Position numbers and translations under genes: made by a program. From the NCBI GenBank assembly GCA_900550055.1, contig URQU01000074.1, positions 1 through 7,194 of the forward strand: a stretch of DNA of 7,194 nucleotides, read 5' to 3'. This document shows, in pieces, positions 1-5,724 of the stretch. Within the stretch, counting starts at the first letter, position 1, and each line of letters begins with the position of its first letter. The notes under the pieces are model-generated. The model saw only the letters and a program-made list of their open reading frames with translations, was not told the origin of the DNA and searched no databases. This DNA is from an uncultured Coriobacteriaceae bacterium. GTDB lineage: Bacteria; Actinomycetota; Coriobacteriia; Coriobacteriales; Eggerthellaceae.

Positions 1-2
1 AG

Positions 3-2159
3 GACGCTCAGGCACCTGCGACGGAACCCGCCTCCGAGTCTGGCGACGATACCCCGTCTGCGCCCGCCAAGCCGCGCCCGCCCATGCTGGACGACGGCCT
101 CGACGAAGAATCCAAACGCCGCAAGAAAGCCGACGAAGACACGACCGGCATGCTGCTGGAAATCAAGCGCAAGGAACGCGCCTCCGAGAAGAACCGCGGC
201 CCGCGTCCCGCGATTGCCAAGGGCCTGCCACTGGCCGCCTACTCCGACGACCAGCTCGACGAAATGGCCGCCTGGGTTCGCTCCGACGGCGTCGAACGCA
301 CCGACCTGGAGACCGCAGAAGAACTGCGCGAAGCCCTGGGCATCACGCGCCGCGGCTTCCTCGGCGCCGCCTGCGCCGTAGTGGGCACCACGGCGGCGAC
401 GGCGGCCATGCCCGCGGCTGCGCTGGCTGTGGAGCAGGGCGTCATCGGCGATTGGGCGGCCGACGGCTCGAAGAACGTCGGCGTGCCCGATAGCGCCGCC
501 ACCAACGCAAGCGGCTCGGACGGTACGTACCGCGAGCACAACGCCGCAGCGTTCCCGGCAAACGACGCCACGCCCATCGCCCCGCGCGCGGTCCCCGAGA
601 CGTGGGACTACGAGTGCGACGTGTGCGTGGTGGGCGCGGGCGGCGGCGGGCTGAACGCGGCCGCGCGCGCGGCCGAGCTGGGCGCCGACGTCATCTGCGT
701 GGAGGCGCTGGGTTTGCACGGCGGCAACGCGCAGTCCGCGGGCATGTGCGGCATCCTGGGCGGGTATTCCGGCCAGAACAAGAAGCACTTCGCCTTCCCC
801 AGCTATCCCTTCGACGCGCAGGCGCTGACCGATTGGGCCATGGACGAGTACCATTACGCGGCCGACCCGAAGCTCATCTACAAGATCGCAAGCGAAGGCG
901 GCAAAAGCCTGGACTGGATGGCCGACTGCGGCGTGCGCTGGCGTTTGGGCGAGGTGCCGGTGTACGTGGCGCCGAAGAACGCCACGCTCGACCACCACGT
1001 GCTGAAGATGAAGGACGCCACCGACGCCATGTTCGCCTTCGGACAGAGAAACGGGGTGCGCTACAAGTTCCAGTGCCCGGCAACGGCGCTGGTGCGCGAC
1101 GATTCGGGGCGCATCGTGGGCCTGGTGGCGCGCGAGGATTTCGACCACGAGGTGTACATCCACGCCAAGGGCGCCGTCATCCTGACGGCCGGCGGGTTCT
1201 GCAACAACAAGGCGCTGCTGGAGAAGTACATCCCCACGGCGGCTATGGGCTGCGCGTCAAGTTACCTGGTGGGCGGTGAGACGGGCGAGTGCTTCCGCAT
1301 GGGCCTGGGCGCGGGCGCCGACGTGTCAGGGTTCAACAGCTCGGCCAGCTTCGACGGCGGCGTTGATTGGCAGGCCGAAGGCGGCCAGTGGGCGCGTTTC
1401 CTGTACGACGGCATGACGCAGCTTTCGCGCCAGCCGTGGCTGACCATCGACCGTTGCGGCAACCGCCTTCGCTATATGGACAGCCGCGTTGCCGAGGACG
1501 GTGCGAACGCCATCTACGCCCTGGGCGACCTGGCCACCATCCAGATGACGCCTCCGGGGCATCGCAGCTACATCATCTTCGACGCCGATTACGAAGATCA
1601 CCTTGCGGGGTTCGCGCAGGAGCATTGCCGCAAGCTCATCACGCCCGACCTGGAGCAGATCGACAAGGTGCCCGAGCATTACCGCGACTGGCACCACGGC
1701 GTGCAGGACGCCATCGACGCCGACGTGCTCAAGCGCCGCGACACGCTTGAGGAGCTGGAGGCCGACTTGGGCTTCGCGGCCGGCGTGCTCACCGAGGCGG
1801 TGGCGAAGTGGAACGAGTGCTGCGAGCGCGGCGAGGACGACTTCATGTACCCCATGCCGCCCGAGTGGCTGCACGCCATCGTGAAGCCACCGTTCTACGG
1901 CTGCCGCATCGGCGGCAACCTGTACGGCACGAAGGCCGGCCTGCTGATCAACGACCAGATGCAGGTTGTGGGCACGAACGGCCTGGTCATCCCCGGTTTG
2001 TACGCGGGCTGGCACACCGCCGGCGGCGCGTGCGGCGAGAACAGCTACATCGGCGACCCGATCCTGGGCTCGCTCATGGGCGACGTGGGGCTGGCGTTTT
2101 GCGGCGGGTACCTGTGCGGCACCTCGGCCGTGGAGCACGAATTGCAAGGCACGAAGTAG
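3..2159 (+). CDS. Tat-type FAD-dependent oxidoreductase (fumarate reductase flavoprotein superfamily), N-terminally fused, 5' end outside window
   Basis: FAD-binding flavoprotein of the FrdA/3-ketosteroid dehydrogenase superfamily, likely exported folded by Tat to act as an extracytoplasmic reductase or dehydrogenase; substrate unknown. Numbering from the ATG at 84 (691 residues): twin-arginine motif TRRGFLG at 88-94, then an Ala-rich hydrophobic stretch to about 115; Rossmann motif VVGAGGGG at 182-189; acidic strand end VICVEA 203-208; LTAGGF 367-372; DTLEELEADLG 553-563; C-terminal FAD motif IPGLYAGWHTAGGACGENS 636-654. The reading frame is open from base 3, and the ATG at 84 has no Shine-Dalgarno, so the gene probably starts upstream. 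The twin arginines lie at 89-90, far deeper than in a normal Tat signal, and residues 50-90 (YSDDQLDEMAAWVRSDG onward) resemble the tail of large actinobacterial helicases, suggesting a fusion. A membrane protein follows immediately. Family call is secure; substrate and true start are not. Confidence 0.88.
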   Translation, partial: DAQAPATEPASESGDDTPSAPAKPRPPMLDDGLDEESKRRKKADEDTTGMLLEIKRKERASEKNRGPRPAIAKGLPLAAYSDDQLDEMAAWVRSDGVERTDLETAEELREALGITRRGFLGAACAVVGTTAATAAMPAAALAVEQGVIGDWAADGSKNVGVPDSAATNASGSDGTYREHNAAAFPANDATPIAPRAVPETWDYECDVCVVGAGGGGLNAAARAAELGADVICVEALGLHGGNAQSAGMCGILGGYSGQNKKHFAFPSYPFDAQALTDWAMDEYHYAADPKLIYKIASEGGKSLDWMADCGVRWRLGEVPVYVAPKNATLDHHVLKMKDATDAMFAFGQRNGVRYKFQCPATALVRDDSGRIVGLVAREDFDHEVYIHAKGAVILTAGGFCNNKALLEKYIPTAAMGCASSYLVGGETGECFRMGLGAGADVSGFNSSASFDGGVDWQAEGGQWARFLYDGMTQLSRQPWLTIDRCGNRLRYMDSRVAEDGANAIYALGDLATIQMTPPGHRSYIIFDADYEDHLAGFAQEHCRKLITPDLEQIDKVPEHYRDWHHGVQDAIDADVLKRRDTLEELEADLGFAAGVLTEAVAKWNECCERGEDDFMYPMPPEWLHAIVKPPFYGCRIGGNLYGTKAGLLINDQMQVVGTNGLVIPGLYAGWHTAGGACGENSYIGDPILGSLMGDVGLAFCGGYLCGTSAVEHELQGTK
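348..428 (+). other. Tat signal segment of the flavoprotein
   Basis: The codons for TRRGFLGAACAVVG and the following Ala/Thr-rich stretch ending in AAALA (residues 88-115, counted from the ATG at 84) form a standard twin-arginine signal: RR, aromatic and Leu at +2/+3, a weakly hydrophobic h-region and an A-x-A cleavage site. Its location deep inside the open frame is the anomaly. No ribosome binding site with a start codon is visible just upstream that would let translation begin close to it. Confidence 0.75.
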
Positions 2160-2177
2160 GGAAGGGGCGTGACGGAA

Positions 2178-2885
2178 ATGAAGGATTCCATGCGCACGAT
2201 GGCGCGACCGTACGCCATCTTGTTCGCCATCGCGCTGGTGGCGGCGCTGCTTGCCCGCATCGGGCTTGCGGTGATGGACGCCGCCGGATGGCTGGCGTAC
2301 GACTACATCTCGGCGTCGGGCGTGCCCATGCTCGACGTGATCTGCTCGATCTTGACCGGCTCGGCGTTCGTGGCGTTCCTGTTCGCGGCAGCGCTCACGC
2401 TGATGGTGTCGGCGGCCGGCGCGGTGCTGCAGGCGGCGCTGTTCGCGAAGGGCGTCCAGGGTGCCGGCAAGCCGGCGGCGGCGTTTCTGTGGGGCTGGGC
2501 CGCTGCGGCGGTGTCGCTGGTGTGCCTGTTGGTGGTTGCCAGCGGCATTTTGAGCGGCGTGCAGGTTGGCTCCATGAGCAGCAAGCTGCCGGGTGCTGGC
2601 ATGCTCGTGCTGGCGGCGGTGTGCTTCACGGCGTTTTTGGGCACGCTTCTGGGCGCGTCGTCGCAGGTCATGTGCGCGTGCATCTCGCGTGCGGGCGGAC
2701 GTGCGAGCTGGAACCTGGTGGGCGCGGCGGCTGCGTGCGGCGCGGTGATCATGGTGCTGACGGTGCTCACGTTCGCGGCCATCAATACGGCCAGCCCGAA
2801 CATGGCGGCCGTGGGCGGCCTGCTGGCGGTCGACTGCGTGGTGAACGTGGCGCTGCTGCTGGCAGCGGGCAAGTTCACGAAGTAG
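2178..2885 (+). CDS. six-helix membrane protein, probable partner of the flavoprotein
   Basis: Integral membrane protein of unknown family, 235 residues from ATG 2178. Hydrophobic segments lie at about 11-32, 54-80, 101-124, 138-160, 180-203 and 209-231, so six helices. It starts 18 bases after the flavoprotein stop with a GGAAGGGG ribosome binding site at 2160-2167, and the two genes share the terminator just downstream, so they form one operon. An in-frame GTG at 2169 is a less well spaced alternative start. By context it could anchor, or pass electrons to, the exported flavoprotein. However, it contains no histidine and no CxxCH motif, so a b- or c-type heme anchor of the FrdC/NrfH kind is unlikely. 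It has several cysteines (56, 116, 149, 166, 168, 187, 220). Gene is certain; function is inferred from context only. Confidence 0.8.
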   Translation: MKDSMRTMARPYAILFAIALVAALLARIGLAVMDAAGWLAYDYISASGVPMLDVICSILTGSAFVAFLFAAALTLMVSAAGAVLQAALFAKGVQGAGKPAAAFLWGWAAAAVSLVCLLVVASGILSGVQVGSMSSKLPGAGMLVLAAVCFTAFLGTLLGASSQVMCACISRAGGRASWNLVGAAAACGAVIMVLTVLTFAAINTASPNMAAVGGLLAVDCVVNVALLLAAGKFTK

Positions 2886-2894
2886 GGAAGTGCG

Positions 2895-2926
2895 GGGGCT
2901 TTTGCGGGAGCGCAAAAGCCCCTTTT
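2895..2926 (+). terminator. intrinsic terminator of the flavoprotein operon
   Basis: Perfect 12-bp stem GGGGCTTTTGCG / CGCAAAAGCCCC with a GGAG tetraloop, followed by TTTT, starting 9 bases after the membrane protein stop codon. A classic Rho-independent terminator for the plus strand. Confidence 0.92.
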
Positions 2927-2947
2927 CGGCGTTGCGAGGTTGGTCTG

Positions 2948-3000
2948 GTTGGTCGCGGGGCGGATTTGCACTGCTTATGCAAACCCGCCCCGCGATCAAC
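2948..3000. repeat. large imperfect intergenic palindrome (23-bp arms, 7-base loop)
   Basis: Arms at 2948-2970 and 2978-3000 pair over 23 positions with one A-C mismatch (2964/2984) and one G-T wobble (2952/2996); the loop is CTGCTTA. Neither strand has a T-run after the stem, so it is not a canonical terminator. It could be a REP-like dispersed palindrome, an operator or an mRNA structure in the apbE leader. The left arm also overlaps a short tandem GGTTGGTC (2938-2945, 2947-2954). Confidence 0.75.
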
Positions 3001-3129
3001 GTGCGAGATTTGACCTACTTGCGCAACCACCGCAGCCCGCACAACTGTAGGGTTTGTTTGGCTGGCACCCAACTATGCGCGGCGGGTGATTGCTGATTTG
3101 CGGATCGTGGTTTTGGGAGGAGGCGCGGC

Positions 3130-4062
3130 ATGCGCGAGCTTGGTTCCGTGACGTTTCGGGCGTTCGATACCCTGTGTGCCGTGTCGGCCGACGTTGATGC
3201 GGCAGCGTTGCGCGAGATCGAGGTGCTTTGCGCGCGATATGAGCTGTTGCTGAGTCGCTTCAATCCGGAAAGCCGCCTGTCCGCGCTCAACGCCGCAGCG
3301 GGCGAGTGGGTAGATGTGGGCAACGAGCTTGCCACCGTTTTGCGTGCTGCTCTGGGATATTGCGAGCGCACAGGCGGGCTGTTCGACATCACCATGGGAG
3401 GCGTGTGCCGCCTATGGGATTTCAAGCGTGGCGTTGTGCCCGACGGTGCCGCCATTGCCGAAGCGCTCGCGCACGTCGATTGGCGCAACGTGCAGGTCGG
3501 AGGGACGCAGGCGCGCATCGCCGATTTACAGGCAACGGTCGATTTGGGCGGCATGGCGAAGGGATATATCGCAGATAAGGTGATTGACCTGCTGAAACGC
3601 CGCGGCGCAACCAGCGGCGTGATCAATCTGGGCGGCAACGTGGCATGCTTGGGCGGCAAGCCCGATGGCAGCGCATGGAACGTAGGCCTGCGCGCACCCG
3701 TCCCCTCGGGCGGTAGCTTGCAAGCCGCATCGTTCGCCAGCGTTCCCGTACGCGGGAAGTCGGTGGTGACCAGCGGCGTCTACGAGCGCGCCTTCGTGCG
3801 CAACGGTCGCGTGCTCCACCACATCCTGGATCCCCGAACAGGCAAACCAGCGGAAACGGATGTGCTGTCAGCAACCGTCGTAGCCGACAAGTCGATCGAT
3901 GCCGATGGCTACACCACCGCACTCATCGTCATGGGCGCCGACGAAGCCCTAACCTTCGCCGAGCAAACCCCCGGCATAGAAGCCATCCTCCTAACCACCA
4001 ACGCCCACCTGCTAAAAACCACCGGCTTGCAAGGTGAGGACGTGCAACTGCAAGCAGGATAA
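3130..4062 (+). CDS. apbE: FAD:protein FMN transferase (ApbE family)
   Basis: ApbE enzymes split FAD and attach FMN covalently to a Ser/Thr of target flavoproteins, typically FMN_bind-domain reductases or Rnf/Nqr subunits. The 310-residue protein is full length. Visible motifs: FNPESRLSALN 44-54, GGLFDITMGG 82-91, VDLGGMAKGYIADK 137-150, INLGGN 165-170, SGVYER 215-220, HHILDPRTGKPA 230-241 (the conserved His and DP-TG signature), and DADGYTTALIVMG 257-269 (metal-binding Asp and Thr). There is no signal peptide or lipobox, so a cytoplasmic form is likely. The start is fixed by GGGAGGAGG at 3115-3123, six bases before ATG. No FMN_bind domain or flavinylation motif is visible in this window, so its target is elsewhere. 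The 3' end is partly duplicated at 5012-5077. Confidence 0.95.
   Translation: MRELGSVTFRAFDTLCAVSADVDAAALREIEVLCARYELLLSRFNPESRLSALNAAAGEWVDVGNELATVLRAALGYCERTGGLFDITMGGVCRLWDFKRGVVPDGAAIAEALAHVDWRNVQVGGTQARIADLQATVDLGGMAKGYIADKVIDLLKRRGATSGVINLGGNVACLGGKPDGSAWNVGLRAPVPSGGSLQAASFASVPVRGKSVVTSGVYERAFVRNGRVLHHILDPRTGKPAETDVLSATVVADKSIDADGYTTALIVMGADEALTFAEQTPGIEAILLTTNAHLLKTTGLQGEDVQLQAG
3999..4026 (+). repeat. direct repeat copy 1 (inside apbE 3' end)
   Basis: 28 bases within the last codons of apbE that match 5014-5041 at 26 of 28 positions (differences at 4007/5022 and 4015/5030). In both copies the same reading phase encodes NA-x-LL-x-TTG and then continues exactly 11 codons to a stop. Possible junction of an insertion or remnant of a gene duplication. 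Confidence 0.8.
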
Positions 4063-4096
4063 CGGACACAGCTAAAATAATCTGTATTGCTACTAG

Positions 4097-4110
4097 CGAA
4101 CATACGTTCC
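4097..4110. promoter_or_regulatory. LexA (SOS) box
   Basis: CGAACATACGTTCC matches the Gram-positive/actinobacterial LexA consensus CGAACRNRYGTTYC at every position, with the symmetric core GAAC-N4-GTTC. It lies just upstream of -10-like TATAGT (4113-4118) and TATACT (4118-4123), with a TTGCTA at 4087-4092 as a possible but poorly spaced -35, so it appears to control plus-strand transcription. No SOS gene follows directly; the next gene is mazE, over 260 bases on. Confidence 0.78.
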
Positions 4111-4306
4111 AATATAGTATACTAGTTGTATCCACCGAGCCAGTACGGGCGCATCAATTCAGTATACGCCGATGCCCATTGCTACGTTTGTCTCCGGAAC
4201 GTACCTAAAGCCCGTAAGATCCTCGCAATCACGGAGTTTCCTTTGCATTTGTTTTTTCGTCTAGTTTCTGGGAATCTATCCGTTTGCATAGGACATGGAA
4301 GCGAGG

Positions 4307-4335
4307 TTGTAACCGATGCAGTTGGTTTCTATAAT
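4307..4335 (+). promoter_or_regulatory. mazEF promoter
   Basis: A -35 TTGTAA (4307-4312, four of six consensus bases) and a perfect -10 TATAAT (4330-4335) are separated by 17 bases. Transcription would start near 4342, about 30 bases before the mazE start codon. The -10 overlaps the left arm of the inverted repeat at 4333-4356. Confidence 0.8.
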
Positions 4336-4356
4336 GGATATACACGGATATCCATT
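4333..4356. promoter_or_regulatory. inverted-repeat operator of mazEF
   Basis: Perfect 9-bp inverted repeat AATGGATAT / ATATCCATT with a 6-base spacer (ACACGG). It overlaps the -10 box and the likely start point and ends just before the mazE ribosome binding site. MazE antitoxins usually bind such palindromes to repress their own operon, so it is the probable autoregulatory operator. Confidence 0.75.
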
Positions 4357-4372
4357 TTTGGGAGGTAGCCCT

Positions 4373-4642
4373 ATGGACGCAGTGCTCGGCAAATGGGGGA
4401 ACAGCAAGGCCTTGCGGGTTCCAAGCGAACTGTGCAATCAGCTTGGAATCGACGTCGGCAGCGTTGCGAAGGTAACCGTCAACGAATCTTCTCGATCTCT
4501 CACATTTTCGTTTGAAGCACCGCAGCAAGCTTACTCACGGAGCAAACGAATGACTATGGAAGAGTTTGCCGCAGGCTGGGAAGGCCCTAAAGTCGGTAAA
4601 GAATGGGGCGGCAGCGATGTCGGAGCCGAGGTGGCCGAATGA
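4373..4642 (+). CDS. mazE: MazE-like antitoxin (AbrB/MazE swapped-hairpin DNA-binding protein)
   Basis: 89-residue antitoxin expected to dimerise, bind the operator upstream and neutralise the MazF nuclease encoded next. The N-terminal half carries the MazE/AbrB pattern: GKWGNSKALRVPSEL (6-20), LGIDVGS (24-30) and a beta-strand hairpin to about 48. The C-terminal half (50-89) is polar and likely the extended toxin-binding tail. The start at ATG 4373 is chosen because GGGAGG (4360-4365) sits seven bases upstream and the conserved domain begins there; an in-frame ATG at 4316 would put the promoter and operator inside the coding region. The stop overlaps the mazF start by ATGA. Confidence 0.88.
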   Translation: MDAVLGKWGNSKALRVPSELCNQLGIDVGSVAKVTVNESSRSLTFSFEAPQQAYSRSKRMTMEEFAAGWEGPKVGKEWGGSDVGAEVAE

Positions 4643-4983
4643 CCTTATACGAACAAGGCGACATCATCGAAGTTGATTTCGACCCCACCCTTGGACACGA
4701 GCCGAAGAAAATGCGGCCTGCTTTAGTGGTATCTGTTGGATATTTCAATAATGTTCTCTCAAGCCTTACCGTAGTGTGCCCCATTACATCAACGGTTAAC
4801 GGGCATCCTCTACATGTGGAGATAGCAAGCGATAATGCCGTACATGGGTGTGTATGCTTGGAGCAAATACACACTATCGACTTGAACAGCCCCAAACGTC
4901 GCACCAAGAAAACAGGGTTATCAATGGATACGGAAACCATGACGCGGGTGCTCGACGGCATCGGCGCAATGTTCGGTATCTAA
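4639..4983 (+). CDS. mazF: MazF/PemK-family endoribonuclease toxin
   Basis: 114-residue type II toxin predicted to cut mRNA at short sequence motifs. Family features are complete: GDIIEVDFDPTLGHE (7-21), the catalytic-loop segment KMRPALVVS (24-32) with Arg26, VVCPITS (45-51) with the conserved Thr50, and the C-terminal GCVCLEQIHTID (70-81). Length is normal for MazF and nothing essential is missing, so the toxin looks active. ATG 4639 overlaps the mazE stop (ATGA), giving translational coupling, and GAGG at 4628-4631 is a suitable ribosome binding site. The pair is probably co-repressed through the operator at 4333-4356. Target motif cannot be predicted from sequence alone. Confidence 0.92.
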   Translation: MTLYEQGDIIEVDFDPTLGHEPKKMRPALVVSVGYFNNVLSSLTVVCPITSTVNGHPLHVEIASDNAVHGCVCLEQIHTIDLNSPKRRTKKTGLSMDTETMTRVLDGIGAMFGI

Positions 4984-5011
4984 TTGCGTAGGGGCCCGGT
5001 TCGAATGCTCG

Positions 5012-5077
5012 AACAACGCCCGCCTGCTACAAACCACCGGCATAACTATCGAAGGCACAAGGCTACAGGTTGGGTAG
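5012..5077 (+). pseudogene. displaced remnant of an apbE 3' end
   Basis: In one frame this stretch reads NNARLLQTTGITIEGTRLQV-G-stop, which aligns without gaps to the last 21 codons of apbE (TNAHLLKTTGLQGEDVQLQA-G-stop). The first 28 matching bases (5014-5041) are 26/28 identical to 3999-4026, and the remaining 11 codons plus stop have equal length. No start or upstream apbE domain precedes it (mazF ends at 4983), so it is a fragment: either the original tail displaced by an insertion carrying mazEF, or the last trace of a second apbE. Confidence 0.72.
5014..5041 (+). repeat. direct repeat copy 2
   Basis: Near-identical (26/28) to 3999-4026; the two copies lie 1015 bases apart and bracket the LexA box and mazEF. 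Confidence 0.8.
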
Positions 5078-5081
5078 GTGA

Positions 5082-5128
5082 TGATTTTCTATGCTACAAT
5101 ATTAATTAGCTTGTAGCATAGAAAATCA
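5082..5128. promoter_or_regulatory. 18-bp perfect inverted repeat, probable AbiEi operator
   Basis: Arms TGATTTTCTATGCTACAA (5082-5099) and TTGTAGCATAGAAAATCA (5111-5128) are perfectly complementary around an AT-rich 11-base spacer. The left arm contains an extended -10, TGCTACAAT (5092-5100), so a bound protein would block the promoter. The repeat ends at the AAGGAGGGG ribosome binding site. AbiEi antitoxins are known to repress their operon by binding inverted repeats upstream, which fits this position. Confidence 0.82.
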
Positions 5129-5139
5129 AGGAGGGGACC

Positions 5140-5724
5140 ACGGACGCGCTTGTTGAGATAGCAGCGGCGAATGGGGGATACGTGACCGCTTCGGAAGCCA
5201 AAGCAAGGGGCATCCAGAATCGCGAACTCGCCGATGCAGTAGACCGCGGCGAGCTTGTCAAGACGGCGCGCGGTCTCTATTGCACGCCCGAAACCTGGGA
5301 AGACGAGTACGTGAGAGCCCAGCATCGCTTCGCCCGCGGCATCTTCTCTCACGACACGGCGCTTTACTTGCTCGGCTTGTCTGACTCCGCCCCCGAATCG
5401 CTCACGATGACTTTTCCCAGGGGCTATAATCCGTCTTCTGCGAAGAAGTCAGGTATCATCACGAAGTCATCGCCCGCCGAGCTACACGAACTCGGTTGCA
5501 TTGAGCTGGGCACGCCGTATGGCAACATCGTGCGTGCCTATAACGCCGAACGTACCTTATGCGATATGTTGCGCGGCACGTCGTCGCCCGACCTTCAACT
5601 GCTTTCGCCGGCATTCCGCTCGTATTTGTCATCGCAAGAAAAGAACCTGCCAAAACTGCAATCGCACGCCAAGGCGCTCGGGGTCGCCCCCAAGGTAAGG
5701 AAGTACACAGAGGTGCTGCTATGA
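5140..5724 (+). CDS. abiEi: AbiEi-type antitoxin (type IV TA) with a non-canonical or mutated start codon
   Basis: Antitoxin and transcriptional repressor of the AbiE system. The winged-helix part is visible: ALVEIAAANGGYVTASEAKA at the N-terminus, then GIQNRELADAVDRGELVKTARGLY; the C-terminal part ends LQSHAKALGV with KVRKYTEVLL, all typical of the family. AAGGAGGGG (5128-5136) is an excellent ribosome binding site, but no ATG, GTG or TTG follows in frame at the right distance. The codon at 5140 is ACG; a single T-to-C change from ATG would explain it and gives a family-like 194-residue protein. The first usual start is GTG at 5182 (180 residues, GGGGGA upstream), which would remove the first helix of the DNA-binding domain. 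Overlaps the toxin gene by ATGA. Confidence 0.85.
   Translation, partial: TDALVEIAAANGGYVTASEAKARGIQNRELADAVDRGELVKTARGLYCTPETWEDEYVRAQHRFARGIFSHDTALYLLGLSDSAPESLTMTFPRGYNPSSAKKSGIITKSSPAELHELGCIELGTPYGNIVRAYNAERTLCDMLRGTSSPDLQLLSPAFRSYLSSQEKNLPKLQSHAKALGVAPKVRKYTEVLL

Larger units (their letters stand above)
4063..4372. other. AT-rich intergenic region between apbE and mazE
   Basis: This 310-base stretch is clearly more AT-rich than the genes to its left. It holds a perfect LexA box with nearby -10-like sequences, then about 190 bases in which I see no convincing gene or terminator, then the mazE promoter and its inverted repeat. An 80-codon frame from a TTG at 4126 has no ribosome binding site and no recognised family. 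Confidence 0.6.

Noticed and set aside
1326..2999. 557-codon open frame on the minus strand
   Set aside because: It lies antisense to the flavoprotein and membrane protein genes, is rich in Arg/His/Ala with no recognisable domain, and crosses the terminator; typical of a GC-rich shadow frame.
1808..3013. 401-codon open frame on the plus strand
   Set aside because: Overlaps two well supported genes in another phase and has the Arg/Gly/His-rich composition of a frame shadow.
4025..4056. CTTGCA / TGCAAG inverted repeat at the apbE 3' end as a terminator
   Set aside because: Short 6-bp stem with a long loop inside coding sequence and no T-run.
4245..4258. T-rich run as a terminator between the LexA box and mazE
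   Set aside because: No GC-rich hairpin precedes the T-run.
4126..4368. 80-codon frame downstream of the LexA box, containing VYADAHCYV, faintly like a Y-family polymerase N-terminus
   Set aside because: TTG start without ribosome binding site, and the resemblance is limited to a few residues and does not match the branch of the polymerase at the right end. Not enough to call a remnant.
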